Source of the DNA: Acidobacteriota bacterium
GTDB lineage: Bacteria; Acidobacteriota; Vicinamibacteria; Vicinamibacterales; UBA8438
Reading direction: 5' to 3'
Assembly (NCBI GenBank): GCA_011523845.1
Contig: WTFV01000251.1
Location: forward strand, 1-64,000
DNA: 64,000 nt
Shown: positions 27,584-35,387 of the stretch, one piece after another
How the letters are laid out: each line of letters opens with the position of its first letter
How positions within the stretch are numbered: position 1 is the stretch's first letter
Program-made: the position numbers and the translations under genes
Notes under the pieces: generated by a model
Databases searched by the model: none
Seen by the model: the letters and a program-made list of their open reading frames with translations, nothing else
Told to the model about the DNA's origin: nothing

Positions 27584-28618
27584 TCAGTCTCGCCCGGCGG
27601 CGATCACGGCGGCTCGCGGAATGCCCCGAAGGTCCGGTCGGATGTCGAGCAGCTCGACGCCCGCCGCCGCCGCGAGCGCGCGTACCGCGTTCGCCTGACC
27701 CATGCCGATCTCGACGAGGACCCGCGCGCCGCGGTTCAGCCCGGACGGCACGGCGCGCAACAGCTCGCGGAGCGGATCGAGTCCGTCGGGGCCGCCGTCC
27801 AGGGCGATCGAGGGTTCGTGGAGGCGCACCTCGGGAGGCAGCGAGGCCAGCTCGCCGGTCGGGACGTAGGGCAGGTTCGCGACGAGCAGATCCGTCCCCG
27901 TGTTCCCGTCCCCGGCGCCGCGGCCGTCCGGAGCCGGCCCGGCCAGCCAGTCGGCGAGCGGCGCCTCCACCCACGTGATGCGGTCGGACACGCCGTGCAA
28001 GACCGCGTTCCGGCGGGCCACGGTCAGCGCGGCGGACGAGATGTCGACCGCCGTTACCGCGGCTCGCGGAAACTCGCGCGCGAGCGCAACCGCGAGGCAG
28101 CCGGAGCCGGTCCCGACGTCGGCGATCGCCAGCGGGGCATCCCGACGGTCGCGGAGCAGCGCCAGCGCGGTCTCGACGATCAGCTCGGTCTCGGGGCGCG
28201 GCGTCAGCACTGCCGGCCCGACCGCGAAAGTCAGGCCCCAGAACTCGCGGCGCCCGGTGATGGTCGAGACCGGCTCGCGCCTCTCCCGGCGGGTGGCGAG
28301 CGGCGCATAGCGAGCTTCGAAGCTCGGCGGCGCCGGGTCGCGGCGACGCGCCAGATACGTGGCGCGGTCCCACCCCAGCACGTGACGGGCCAGGACCTCC
28401 GCGTCGGCGGCGGCCTCGTCCGCGGCCACGCCGGCGCGCAGGAAGCCATCCCGCGCCCGCGCCAACCGGTCGGCGAGCGGGGCGGCGTCGGCGAGCGGGG
28501 CGTCGGCGAGCGGGACGTCGGCGGCAGACGGGGCTTCACGGAGGGACGGGGCGCCCGCGAGTGACGGGGCGTCGCCGAGCGCCGGGGCGGCCTCGCCTGC
28601 GGCGGACGCGGTCGTCAC
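27584..28618 (-). CDS. prmC: Peptide chain release factor N5-glutamine methyltransferase
   Basis: This 344-residue class I SAM methyltransferase modifies the GGQ glutamine of release factors. Motif I is IADVGTGSGCLAVALA (about 180-195). The substrate-binding NPPY motif appears as NLPYVPTGE, a leucine variant. The N-terminal helical domain is preceded by about 45 Ala/Pro/Asp-rich residues coded by short DNA repeats. The GTG start overlaps the prfA stop (GTGA), which supports this start and coupling of the enzyme to its substrate gene. Confidence 0.93.
   Translation of the reverse strand: MTTASAAGEAAPALGDAPSLAGAPSLREAPSAADVPLADAPLADAAPLADRLARARDGFLRAGVAADEAAADAEVLARHVLGWDRATYLARRRDPAPPSFEARYAPLATRRERREPVSTITGRREFWGLTFAVGPAVLTPRPETELIVETALALLRDRRDAPLAIADVGTGSGCLAVALAREFPRAAVTAVDISSAALTVARRNAVLHGVSDRITWVEAPLADWLAGPAPDGRGAGDGNTGTDLLVANLPYVPTGELASLPPEVRLHEPSIALDGGPDGLDPLRELLRAVPSGLNRGARVLVEIGMGQANAVRALAAAAGVELLDIRPDLRGIPRAAVIAAGRD
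28469..28514 (-). repeat. Short direct repeats in the prmC N-terminus
   Basis: GTCGGCGAGCGGG occurs three times (28469, 28487, 28502; plus-strand reading), and related GACGGGGCG-like units continue to about 28590. They encode a low-complexity PLADAPLADAAPLAD-like stretch ahead of the enzyme's folded domains. The units are in frame, so copy-number change would alter only the linker length. Confidence 0.75.
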
Positions 28619-29694
28619 GCGGGCGCGGCCTCTTCTTCCGCCTTGAGCTTCTCGGACTGGTAGTGCGTGACCACGGACTCGACGAGCTCCCCGAGGTCGC
28701 CGGCCAGCACCTCGGGCAGCCGGTGGGTCGTGAAGCCGATGCGGTGATCCGTGATGCGGTTCTGCGGGAAGTTGTAGGTGCGGATCTTCTCCGAGCGCTC
28801 GCCGGTGCCGACCTGCCCGCGGCGGTCGCTGGCAATCTCGGACTGCTGCCGCTGCAGCTCCATCTCGTAGAGGCGCGAGCGCAGCACCTTCATCGCCTTC
28901 GCCTTGTTCTTGATCTGCGACTTCTCGTCCTGCTGCGAGACGACGAGGCCGGTCGGCAGGTGGGTGATGCGGACGGCCGAGTAGGTCGTGTTGACGCTCT
29001 GGCCGCCCGGACCGCTGGAGCAGAACGTGTCGATCCGCAGCTCCTTCGGATCGATGCGGATGTCGACCTCCTCGGCTTCCGGCAGCACCGCCACGGTGGC
29101 GGTGGAGGTGTGGATGCGGCCGCTCGCCTCGGTGGTCGGGACGCGCTGCACCCGGTGCACGCCGCTCTCGTACTTGAGACGGCTGTAGACGCGCCGGCCC
29201 TCGATCAGCGCCACGACCTCCTTGATGGCGCCGACGCCGGTCGCGTTCGACGACAGCACCTCCACCCGCCAGCCCTGCTCCTCGGCGAACCGCTGGTACA
29301 TGCGGTAGAGATCGGACGCGAACAGACCTGCCTCGTCGCCGCCGGTACCGGCGCGGATCTCCAGCACGACGTTCTTCTCGTCGTTGGGATCCTTCGGCAG
29401 CAGCAGCACCTTGATGGAGCCGAGGAGCGCGTCCCGGCGCTCCTCGAGGGCGCCCAGCTCCTGCTCGGCCAGCTCGCGCAGGTCGTCGTCGTCACCGGCG
29501 GCGAGCTCCCGCGTCTGGGCCAGTTCCTCGACCACCGCCTTGTACTCGCGGAACTGCTCCACGAGCGGCTGGAGCTCCGACAGCGACCGGGTGTGCTTGC
29601 GGTACTCCTGCCGGTCCGCCTGCACCGCCGGATCGCTGATGAGCGCCATCAGCTTGCCGTACCGCTCCTCGATCCCCTGCAGCTTGTCGAACAT
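28615..29694 (-). CDS. prfA: Peptide chain release factor 1
   Basis: This is a 359-residue RF1 that terminates translation at UAA and UAG. The catalytic GGQ stands in SSGPGGQSVNTTYSAVRI (about residue 230). The codon-recognition region reads VPTTEASGRIHTS, and GGDEAGLFASDLYRMY is the family core. The recognition tripeptide is PTT-like rather than the SPF of RF2, so I call RF1. Translational coupling to prmC matches the usual prfA-prmC order. moaD lies six bases upstream on the same strand. Confidence 0.95.
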   Translation of the reverse strand: MFDKLQGIEERYGKLMALISDPAVQADRQEYRKHTRSLSELQPLVEQFREYKAVVEELAQTRELAAGDDDDLRELAEQELGALEERRDALLGSIKVLLLPKDPNDEKNVVLEIRAGTGGDEAGLFASDLYRMYQRFAEEQGWRVEVLSSNATGVGAIKEVVALIEGRRVYSRLKYESGVHRVQRVPTTEASGRIHTSTATVAVLPEAEEVDIRIDPKELRIDTFCSSGPGGQSVNTTYSAVRITHLPTGLVVSQQDEKSQIKNKAKAMKVLRSRLYEMELQRQQSEIASDRRGQVGTGERSEKIRTYNFPQNRITDHRIGFTTHRLPEVLAGDLGELVESVVTHYQSEKLKAEEEAAPA

Positions 29695-29700
29695 GACCGA

Positions 29701-29946
29701 TCAGCCCCCCGAGACGGGCGGCAGGAACGCAACCTCGTCGCCGTCGGCGATCCGGGCGTCCATGCGTGCGTACTCCGCGTTGACGGCGACGGAGACCGCG
29801 CCGCGGTAGGCGGCGAGCTCGGGGTGCTCGGCCGCCAGCAGGTTCCAGACGGTGCCGGCGGTGGCCCCTCCCGGCAACTCGCGCGCCAGATCGGCGGCGC
29901 CGGCGATGTCGCGCAACCGGGCGAAGAGCCGAACCTTCACGCGCAT
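29701..29946 (-). CDS. moaD: Molybdopterin synthase sulfur carrier subunit MoaD
   Basis: This 81-residue ubiquitin-like protein ends in the required Gly-Gly (FLPPVSGG). The C-terminal glycine is thiocarboxylated and donates sulfur to precursor Z in molybdopterin synthesis. VKVRLFARLRDIAG at the N-terminus and AVNAEYARMDARIADGDEVA are family-typical. It overlaps moaE by 10 bases, so the two synthase subunits are made together. Confidence 0.95.
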   Translation of the reverse strand: MRVKVRLFARLRDIAGAADLARELPGGATAGTVWNLLAAEHPELAAYRGAVSVAVNAEYARMDARIADGDEVAFLPPVSGG

Positions 29947-30431
29947 GCCGCCTGCAGAGCCCGCGTGCGGGCCTCCTCATCGTCGGGATCGGCGGTGGCG
30001 CCCTCGATCCAGACGTCCCCGCCCTCGAAGAACTCGTGCTTCCAGATCGGCGCGATCTGCTTGATCCGCTCGATCGCGTAGCGGCACGCCGCGAAGGCGT
30101 CGGCGCGATGCGGCGACGCGGCGGCGATGGCCACGCTCGCCTCGCCGATTGCCAGCGCGCCCGTGCGGTGATGCACGGCGACGTGCGTGTCGGGCCAGCG
30201 TTCCGCCGCCTCGGCGGCGATCCGCTCGAAGGACTTGACGGCGAGCGGCTCGTACGCCTCGTACTCGAGCCGCTCGACGCGCCGGCCCCGGTTCTCGTTG
30301 CGCACCGTGCCCAGGAACGACGTGACGGCGCCGGCGCTCGCCGGCGCTCCTTCGAGCCGCCGCGCGACGGCGTCGATGAGAGGTTCCAGTTCGAGCGGAT
30401 CGGTCGTCACCACGAAGGCCGGCGCCCCCAT
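29937..30431 (-). CDS. moaE: Molybdopterin synthase catalytic subunit MoaE
   Basis: This is a 164-residue large subunit of molybdopterin synthase. GAVTSFLGTVRNENRGR (about 33-49), YEAYEPLAVKSF, VHHRTGALAIGEASV and the catalytic lysines in ERIKQIAPIWKHEFFEGG are all in place. ATG 30431 is selected over an open frame reaching 30461 because family proteins begin near it and because a TATACT box lies only eight bases upstream. Together with fdhE and tRNA-Sec in this window it fits a molybdoenzyme such as formate dehydrogenase. Confidence 0.95.
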   Translation of the reverse strand: MGAPAFVVTTDPLELEPLIDAVARRLEGAPASAGAVTSFLGTVRNENRGRRVERLEYEAYEPLAVKSFERIAAEAAERWPDTHVAVHHRTGALAIGEASVAIAAASPHRADAFAACRYAIERIKQIAPIWKHEFFEGGDVWIEGATADPDDEEARTRALQAACA

Positions 30432-30439
30432 GTCCCGGC

Positions 30440-30445
30440 AGTATA
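30440..30445 (-). promoter_or_regulatory. -10 box close to the moaE start (possible leaderless mRNA)
   Basis: TATACT on the minus strand, preceded by TG, ends eight bases before the moaE ATG. There is no recognisable -35 at 17 bp. It lies in the short gap between thiD and moaE and would separate moaE-moaD from thiD expression. Confidence 0.45.
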
Positions 30446-30457
30446 CAGCCTCGCTCC

Positions 30458-31213
30458 TCACGTCGCGCGCGGGCCCCGCCTGAGCGCGGCGGCGACGTAC
30501 CGCTGCGCGTCTTCCGCCGCGGCGGGGAGCGCACGCCCCGCTGCGATGCCGGCGGTCAGCGCGGCGCTGAAGGCGCAGCCGGTCCCGTGGGTGCCGGCGC
30601 CGGCCGGTCCGCCGACCCGCTGCGTCGCGATCTCGACGGTACGGACCCCGTCGTCCAGGATGTCGACGACCGTGTCCTCTTCCTCGCCCAGGTGCCCGCC
30701 GGTGACGATCACGGCGGCCGCCCCGAGGTCGCGGATGCGTCGCGCCGCCTGCCGCGCCGCGGCGAGCGAGGTGATCTCGATCCCGCTCAGCCGTTCCGCC
30801 TCCATCCGGTTCGGCGTGACGACCGCGGCCAGCGGCAGAAGGCGCGTCTTCAGGCGCCGGATCCCGTCTTCGTCCAGCAGGCGGCGGCCGCTCGTCGATA
30901 CCAGCACCGGATCGACCACCGGCCGGACCCCCAGCGACCGGAGTTGCCGGCAGACCGCGTCGACGATCGGGCCGGTAGCGAGCATGCCGGTCTTGGCCGC
31001 CGTGACGGGAAAGTCGGCGGCGGCGGCGATCTGTGCCGCGACCACGTCCGGCGGGAGTGCGTGGACACAGGAAATCCCGCGCGTGTCCTGCGCGGTGACG
31101 GCGGTGACGGCGCTCAGACCGTGGAGGCCGAACGCCGCAAACGTCCTCAGGTCGGCCTGGATGCCGGCGCCGCCCCCCGAGTCGCTGCCGGCGATGGTCA
31201 GGACGGCGCGCAT
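30458..31213 (-). CDS. thiD: Hydroxymethylpyrimidine/phosphomethylpyrimidine kinase
   Basis: This is a 251-residue ribokinase-fold enzyme that phosphorylates HMP and HMP-P in thiamine synthesis. LTIAGSDSGGGAGIQADLRT at residues 5-24 is the substrate-binding signature. GAAAVIVTGGHLGEEEDTVVD and the anion-hole motif GTHGTGCAFSAALTAGIA follow. ATG 31213 gives the exact family start. No TPP riboswitch is visible in the short upstream gap. It is the last gene before moaE on the minus strand. Confidence 0.94.
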   Translation of the reverse strand: MRAVLTIAGSDSGGGAGIQADLRTFAAFGLHGLSAVTAVTAQDTRGISCVHALPPDVVAAQIAAAADFPVTAAKTGMLATGPIVDAVCRQLRSLGVRPVVDPVLVSTSGRRLLDEDGIRRLKTRLLPLAAVVTPNRMEAERLSGIEITSLAAARQAARRIRDLGAAAVIVTGGHLGEEEDTVVDILDDGVRTVEIATQRVGGPAGAGTHGTGCAFSAALTAGIAAGRALPAAAEDAQRYVAAALRRGPRAT

Positions 31214-31233
31214 GGCAGGCGGCAGAACGCGCG

Positions 31234-31920
31234 CTATCCGGCCGGCGGGCTCGCGTCGTTGCTGACGAAGACCAGCAGGTACTGATACCGGAAGCGGTCC
31301 TCGCGCGCCAGCAGCCGGAACCCGGCCGCCTCGGCGTCGCCGATGACGGCGCCCGGCTCGACCCGTTCGTCGAGCGGGGGGCCGGGACCGCCCCCGTCGA
31401 GCTTGTATTCGACGATGCCGACGCGGCCGCCCGGCTTCAGCCGGGGCTTCACGTTCCGCAGCAGCGTGACCGGATCCTCGACCTGGCCGTACACCTCCAC
31501 CATCAGCAGCGCGTCGATCGGGCCGGGCAGCAGCGGGTTGGTCGGCGTGCCGATGACCGTCTGCACGTTGGTCAACCCCGCGCGTCTGACGCGCCGGTTG
31601 ATCGACTCGATCATCTGCGGCTGAATATCCTCGGCGTAGACGAGCCCGTTCGGTCCGACGCGCTGGGCCAGCCGCACCGTGAACCACCCGCCTCCCGCGC
31701 CGATGTCCGCCACCACCGCGCCGTCGGCGATGCCGAGCGCGTCCATGATCAGCTCCGGCTCCTGCCAGGCGTCCCGGTCGGGTCCCTCGAGCACGCCGAG
31801 GTCTTCCGGCGGGAACAGTCGCCCGTGCGTCGGGCGCACCTGCGCGGAGCCGGCCGCGGAGCTCAGGGCGAGGAAGAGCCCGACGAGCGCGGCGGCCAGC
31901 CGCGAAGGCCCTGGTGTCAT
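31234..31920 (-). CDS. Exported class I SAM-dependent methyltransferase
   Basis: This 228-residue protein begins with what looks like a cleavable signal peptide (RLAAALVGLFLALSSAAGSA, cleaved before QVRPTHG). The methyltransferase fold has motif I VVADIGAGGGWFTVRLA (about 70-86) and post-motif VYAEDIQPQMIESI. Exported methyltransferases are odd because SAM is cytosolic, but such proteins are repeatedly seen in Acidobacteria and related phyla. The ATG is the first residue compatible with the signal. The target is unknown. It lies 35 bases after fdhE and 20 bases before thiD. Confidence 0.8.
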   Translation of the reverse strand: MTPGPSRLAAALVGLFLALSSAAGSAQVRPTHGRLFPPEDLGVLEGPDRDAWQEPELIMDALGIADGAVVADIGAGGGWFTVRLAQRVGPNGLVYAEDIQPQMIESINRRVRRAGLTNVQTVIGTPTNPLLPGPIDALLMVEVYGQVEDPVTLLRNVKPRLKPGGRVGIVEYKLDGGGPGPPLDERVEPGAVIGDAEAAGFRLLAREDRFRYQYLLVFVSNDASPPAG

Positions 31921-31955
31921 GACTCCCACTCCCACTTCCTCTACTCTACGCCTGT

Positions 31956-32882
31956 CTACGCCTCCTCGGGGCAGGGCGCCTCCGGCTCGGCGACCGGCCG
32001 CATCGACGGCCGCGCGTACCCGCGCCCGACCGCGAGTACGTCCAGGTCGCTCGTCTCCAGATCGAGCACCGGCAGAATCGCGAACGTGGTCGCCGCGGGC
32101 AGCTCGATCCGCTTCAGATAGCCCCCGCAGGCGCGGCAGAACTCGATGTGCCGTCCGGTGGCCGGCTGGTCCGCGGCGGCTGCGAGGAAGGTCTCCCCGG
32201 CTGCCGAGCAGTAGACGCAGGCCTCGGCCCGGGGCAGCCAGTCCGCTCCACAGAACGAGCACCTGGCGTGGCGTCGTCCGTCCCGCACCTCGGCCAGCGC
32301 CGGCCAGGAGCCGCAGGCGGGGCACTCGCCGCGCGACCAGTCGCGCAGGGCGTCTCGCACCGCGAGCGGGGCGGACGCGTCGGACACGAGGGCCTCGTGC
32401 TGGAGCCGCCAGGCCACCGGTCCCACGGCCAGCTCGGCGACCAGCCAGACCAGGTCCGGGGCGACGCCGACGTGGTTCGCCCGTTGGCGGATTGCCTCCT
32501 GCCGGCGGGCGAGCGAGGCGCGCAGCAGCGATCCGGGCTCGATCTCGCCCCGCTCGAGGACGGCGCGCACGCGCCGCGCCGGATCGCCGGCCCCGCCGGA
32601 GGCGAAATCGTCGCAGAATCCCAGGAGGAACGGCAGCACGCGGTCGACGTCGAGATCGACCGCCAGATCGAGCACGGGGGCGCGCTGCCGTGCGAGTCTG
32701 TCGAGCAGATCGGCGGGCGCCGCGCTCGCCCCGCGAACGATCCGGCGGGTCTGCGCCAGCAGCTCCACGCTGCGCGTCACGAGCACCCGCTGCAGGTCGA
32801 CGGCCGCCGCGAGGTCGGGCCGCGCGTCGACGAGCCGCAGCCAGCGTCGTTCCGCGTCGTCCAGGGGGTCGTCGTCGGCCAT
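31956..32882 (-). CDS. fdhE: Formate dehydrogenase accessory protein FdhE
   Basis: This 308-residue protein has the FdhE rubredoxin-like cysteine pairs in its C-terminal half: CPACGSWP (about 184), CSFCGADW, CVYCSA and CRACGGYLKR. FdhE binds the twin-arginine-exported formate dehydrogenase catalytic subunit and is needed for its activity. The N-terminal half is helical and variable, as in the family. ATG 32882 is preferred because upstream residues come from a dispersed repeat. No formate dehydrogenase structural gene is present in the window; tRNA-Sec lies 4 kb away. Confidence 0.88.
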   Translation of the reverse strand: MADDDPLDDAERRWLRLVDARPDLAAAVDLQRVLVTRSVELLAQTRRIVRGASAAPADLLDRLARQRAPVLDLAVDLDVDRVLPFLLGFCDDFASGGAGDPARRVRAVLERGEIEPGSLLRASLARRQEAIRQRANHVGVAPDLVWLVAELAVGPVAWRLQHEALVSDASAPLAVRDALRDWSRGECPACGSWPALAEVRDGRRHARCSFCGADWLPRAEACVYCSAAGETFLAAAADQPATGRHIEFCRACGGYLKRIELPAATTFAILPVLDLETSDLDVLAVGRGYARPSMRPVAEPEAPCPEEA

Positions 32883-32954
32883 GCGGCGCCAGTATCGCAC
32901 GGACCGGGGCGTGTTCACGCGCCGGAAGGCGCGCTGGCGGTCCGTGGCGACGCC

Positions 32955-33010
32955 GTCCACGCGGGATGCATCGCCGCTCGAATGCAGCGGGGCCTTTTGC
33001 CGCGGGCTGC
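32955..33010 (+). repeat. Dispersed repeat upstream of the Fe-S carrier gene (family B, copy 1)
   Basis: Bases 32955-32993 are identical over 39 bp to the reverse complement of 57427-57465. After a short variable part, CCGCGGGCTGC (33000-33010) is again shared. In both places the repeat ends directly before a TATACT box and a downstream gene, so it keeps the same orientation relative to the gene it precedes. Confidence 0.9.
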
Positions 33011-33016
33011 TATACT
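33008..33016 (+). promoter_or_regulatory. Extended -10 promoter of the A-type Fe-S carrier gene
   Basis: TGCTATACT at 33008-33016 is an extended -10 with one mismatch. No good -35 is present, since that position lies in the dispersed repeat. Transcription would begin near 33023, 22 bases before the GTG at 33045. Confidence 0.6.
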
Positions 33017-33044
33017 GTTCGATACACACGGGGAGATAATCGAA

Positions 33045-33404
33045 GTGGCTGATACGATTGCGGTTGCAAGTGGGCCGGTGGCGGTGACCGATGCGGCGGC
33101 CGGCAGGATCCAGGCGCTGCTGGCCGAGGAACAGAAGCGTGAAGCCGGGTTGCGCGTGTTCGTACAGGGCGGCGGCTGTTCGGGATTCCAGTACGGGCTG
33201 ATGATCGAGGAGGGTTCCGGCGACGCCGCATCGGACAGGATCTTCGAGTCGAACGGCATCAAGCTGTTCGTGGATCCGATCAGCGTGCGCTACCTGTCGG
33301 GGGCCGAGGTCGACTTCGTCGACAACCTCATGGGCGGCGGGTTCACGATCCGCAATCCGAACGCCAAGTCGACCTGCGGGTGCGGGCAGTCGTTCGGCGT
33401 ATAG
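33045..33404 (+). CDS. A-type iron-sulfur cluster carrier (IscA/ErpA/HesB family)
   Basis: This 119-residue protein carries the three ligand cysteines of the family, one in GGGCSGFQYGL (about residue 44) and two in STCGCGQSF near the C-terminus. Such proteins deliver Fe-S clusters to target enzymes. The GTG start follows GGGAG by nine bases and is preceded by an extended -10. ErpA is the closest style (VDFVDNLMGGGFTIRNPN), but IscA or SufA cannot be excluded without a tree. Mrp, another Fe-S carrier, is at 46.6 kb. Confidence 0.92.
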   Translation: MADTIAVASGPVAVTDAAAGRIQALLAEEQKREAGLRVFVQGGGCSGFQYGLMIEEGSGDAASDRIFESNGIKLFVDPISVRYLSGAEVDFVDNLMGGGFTIRNPNAKSTCGCGQSFGV

Positions 33405-33479
33405 CCGCCGTCGAGTGCCGAACGGGCAGTCGCCCGCCCGTGACGGGTGTCACGACGCGGGCAGTCTGCTGATTTCGTG

Positions 33480-34457
33480 ATGGATCCGCAGTCGGAATAC
33501 GTCGAGCGCCTCCGTCCTCCCGGCGGCCGGCGGTCGAGCAAGCGCGACCTGATCGTCAACGTCTTCCTGCAGCAGGAAGGGCACCTCAGCGCCGACGATC
33601 TGGTGGATGTCGTGCGCCGCGACGGTCGGAAGATCAGTCGCGCCACGGTCTATCGCACGCTGCAATGGATGGTGGAGGCGGGAATCGCCCGCAAGGTCGA
33701 TTTCGGCGAGGGCAGGTTCCGGTTCGAGCACTCCTACCGCCATCCCCGGCATTTTCACCTGATCTGCAAGGGCTGCAACCAGTCGTCGGAGTTCCTGTCG
33801 TCGGACATCGAGGGGTTGATCGAGGAGATCGCGGCGACGCGCGGGTTCGAGGCGCGCAAGAGCGTCGTTCAGATCTACGGCACGTGCGACGCGTGTCGAA
33901 CCGGCCGCCGGGGGCCCGCGCACAAGGTGACGACGGAGCTGCTCTTCGCGCGCGATGCCCTGCGCATCGCCATCGCCACCGAGCGCAGCGGTCTCGACTT
34001 CTACCGTCGTGCCGCTCGCCTGACCCGGGATGCCCGCGGGCGCCAGGTGTTCCAGAAGCTGGCCGACGAGGAGAAGGAGCACCTCGCCACCCTCGAGGCG
34101 CGCTACGCGGAGCTTCTGGAACAGGACCCGGAACTCGAGTCGCACCCGACGTTTCTGTTCTTCAAGGGGGCGGCGAACGGGCTGTTCGCGGCGGGGGCCG
34201 AAGAGCTGTCGCGCGGCGTCGACGACAGGGCCGCCCTCAAGATCGGCATTCGATGCGAGCGTGGGTCGCATCGTTTCTTCAAGCGGTACGGTGAGCGATT
34301 CGAGGACTCGGAGGGCAAGCGGATCTTTCTCGAGTTCGCCGAGGAAGAACGCGAGCATCTGCAGCTTCTGATGCGCGAGTACCGGGCGCTCCGCGACCGG
34401 CAGCCGAAGGCCTCGCCGGAAGCCGGGACGAAACGGACCCGGCGCGCGAGTGCCTGA
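33480..34457 (+). CDS. Fur-family regulator fused to a rubrerythrin/ferritin-like domain
   Basis: This is a 325-residue fusion. Residues 15-145 are a Fur/PerR-type repressor: winged helix with SRATVYRTLQWMVEAGIARK, HPRHFHLICKGCN and a CDAC metal site. Residues 155-310 are a four-helix ferritin-like domain with two E...ExxH pairs: IATERSGLDFY with DEEKEHLATLE, and IRCERGSHRFF with AEEEREHLQLL. These pairs are the di-iron ligands of rubrerythrin. There is no C-terminal rubredoxin module. I infer that it senses peroxide or iron and may detoxify it. The start could also be GTG 33477 or 33447. Confidence 0.9.
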   Translation: MDPQSEYVERLRPPGGRRSSKRDLIVNVFLQQEGHLSADDLVDVVRRDGRKISRATVYRTLQWMVEAGIARKVDFGEGRFRFEHSYRHPRHFHLICKGCNQSSEFLSSDIEGLIEEIAATRGFEARKSVVQIYGTCDACRTGRRGPAHKVTTELLFARDALRIAIATERSGLDFYRRAARLTRDARGRQVFQKLADEEKEHLATLEARYAELLEQDPELESHPTFLFFKGAANGLFAAGAEELSRGVDDRAALKIGIRCERGSHRFFKRYGERFEDSEGKRIFLEFAEEEREHLQLLMREYRALRDRQPKASPEAGTKRTRRASA

Positions 34458-34517
34458 CGCTGCTCGCTCGGCCTCCTCACGCCGGACCGGCCTTCGTTCT
34501 CTCGTTCGGCCAGCCTC

Positions 34518-35387
34518 ATGATCGACCTGCACACGCATACGACCGCGTCGGACGGCGCGCTGACGCCGCGCGAGCTGGTGGAACGTGCGTACGGCCTGGG
34601 AATCCGGACCCTGAGCGTGACCGATCACGACACGCTGGCCGGCGTCCCGGAAGCGGCCGTTGCGGCGGCGGCGCGCGGCATGGAGTTTCTGCCCGGCATC
34701 GAGATCACCGCCGTACACCAGGGCCGCGACGTGCACGTGCTGGCCTATTTCCTCGATCCGCTTCCTGCGGGCCTGGCGCCCTTCCTGGAGCGGCAGCGGC
34801 AGGATCGCTCGCGGCGGGCGCGCGAGATGTCCGCCCGGCTGGCGGCCCTCGGAGCGCCGATCGACATGGAGGAACTCATCGCCGGCGCCGAGGCGGCAGG
34901 CACGGCGGTCGCCCGGCCGACCGTGGCCCGCGCGTTGCTCGACGCGGGTCACGTCACGAGTCTGCAGCAGGCGTTCGACCGCTGGCTGGCCGACGGCAGG
35001 CCCGCCTACGTGCCGCGCATCGGTGCGTCGCCCGCCGAGGTCGTCCGTCTCGTGATGCGGTCCGGCGGCGCGGCGGTGCTCGCGCATCCCGGTCTGCTTC
35101 GCAGGGACGGGCTCATTCCGGAGCTCGCAGAAGCCGGCCTTGCCGCCATCGAGGCGTACCACAGCGACCACGACGCGGGTGCGCAGTCGCGGTATCTGCG
35201 TCTCGCGGAGCTGTACGACCTCGCCGTATCGGGCGGGTCGGACTTTCACGGCGACGACCATCCGCGGGCCCGCTGCTTCGGGCGTGTCGGTCTTCCCCGC
35301 GCACGGTTCCGGCCGTTGTTCCAGCGGGTGCGGCAGGCGCACGCGGTCGTGCACGAGGAGCCGAGCCGGCTCGAGGCGGCGCCATGA
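34518..35387 (+). CDS. PHP-domain metal-dependent phosphoesterase (RnmI/YciV type)
   Basis: This is a 289-residue PHP protein. The metal ligands appear in MIDLHTHTTASDGALTP (residues 1-17), SVTDHDTLAG, LPGIEITA, AVLAHPGL and the final GGSDFHGDD. Homologs of this length act as nucleoside 3',5'-bisphosphate phosphatase or 5'-3' exonuclease on short RNA and DNA. The ATG gives the exact family N-terminus. Its stop overlaps the next gene by four bases, so the two are probably coupled. Confidence 0.9.
   Translation: MIDLHTHTTASDGALTPRELVERAYGLGIRTLSVTDHDTLAGVPEAAVAAAARGMEFLPGIEITAVHQGRDVHVLAYFLDPLPAGLAPFLERQRQDRSRRAREMSARLAALGAPIDMEELIAGAEAAGTAVARPTVARALLDAGHVTSLQQAFDRWLADGRPAYVPRIGASPAEVVRLVMRSGGAAVLAHPGLLRRDGLIPELAEAGLAAIEAYHSDHDAGAQSRYLRLAELYDLAVSGGSDFHGDDHPRARCFGRVGLPRARFRPLFQRVRQAHAVVHEEPSRLEAAP

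Noticed and set aside
28469..28514. CRISPR-like repeats
   Set aside because: Only three 13-bp units with 2-5 bp spacing inside a coding region; no spacers of constant length and no cas genes.
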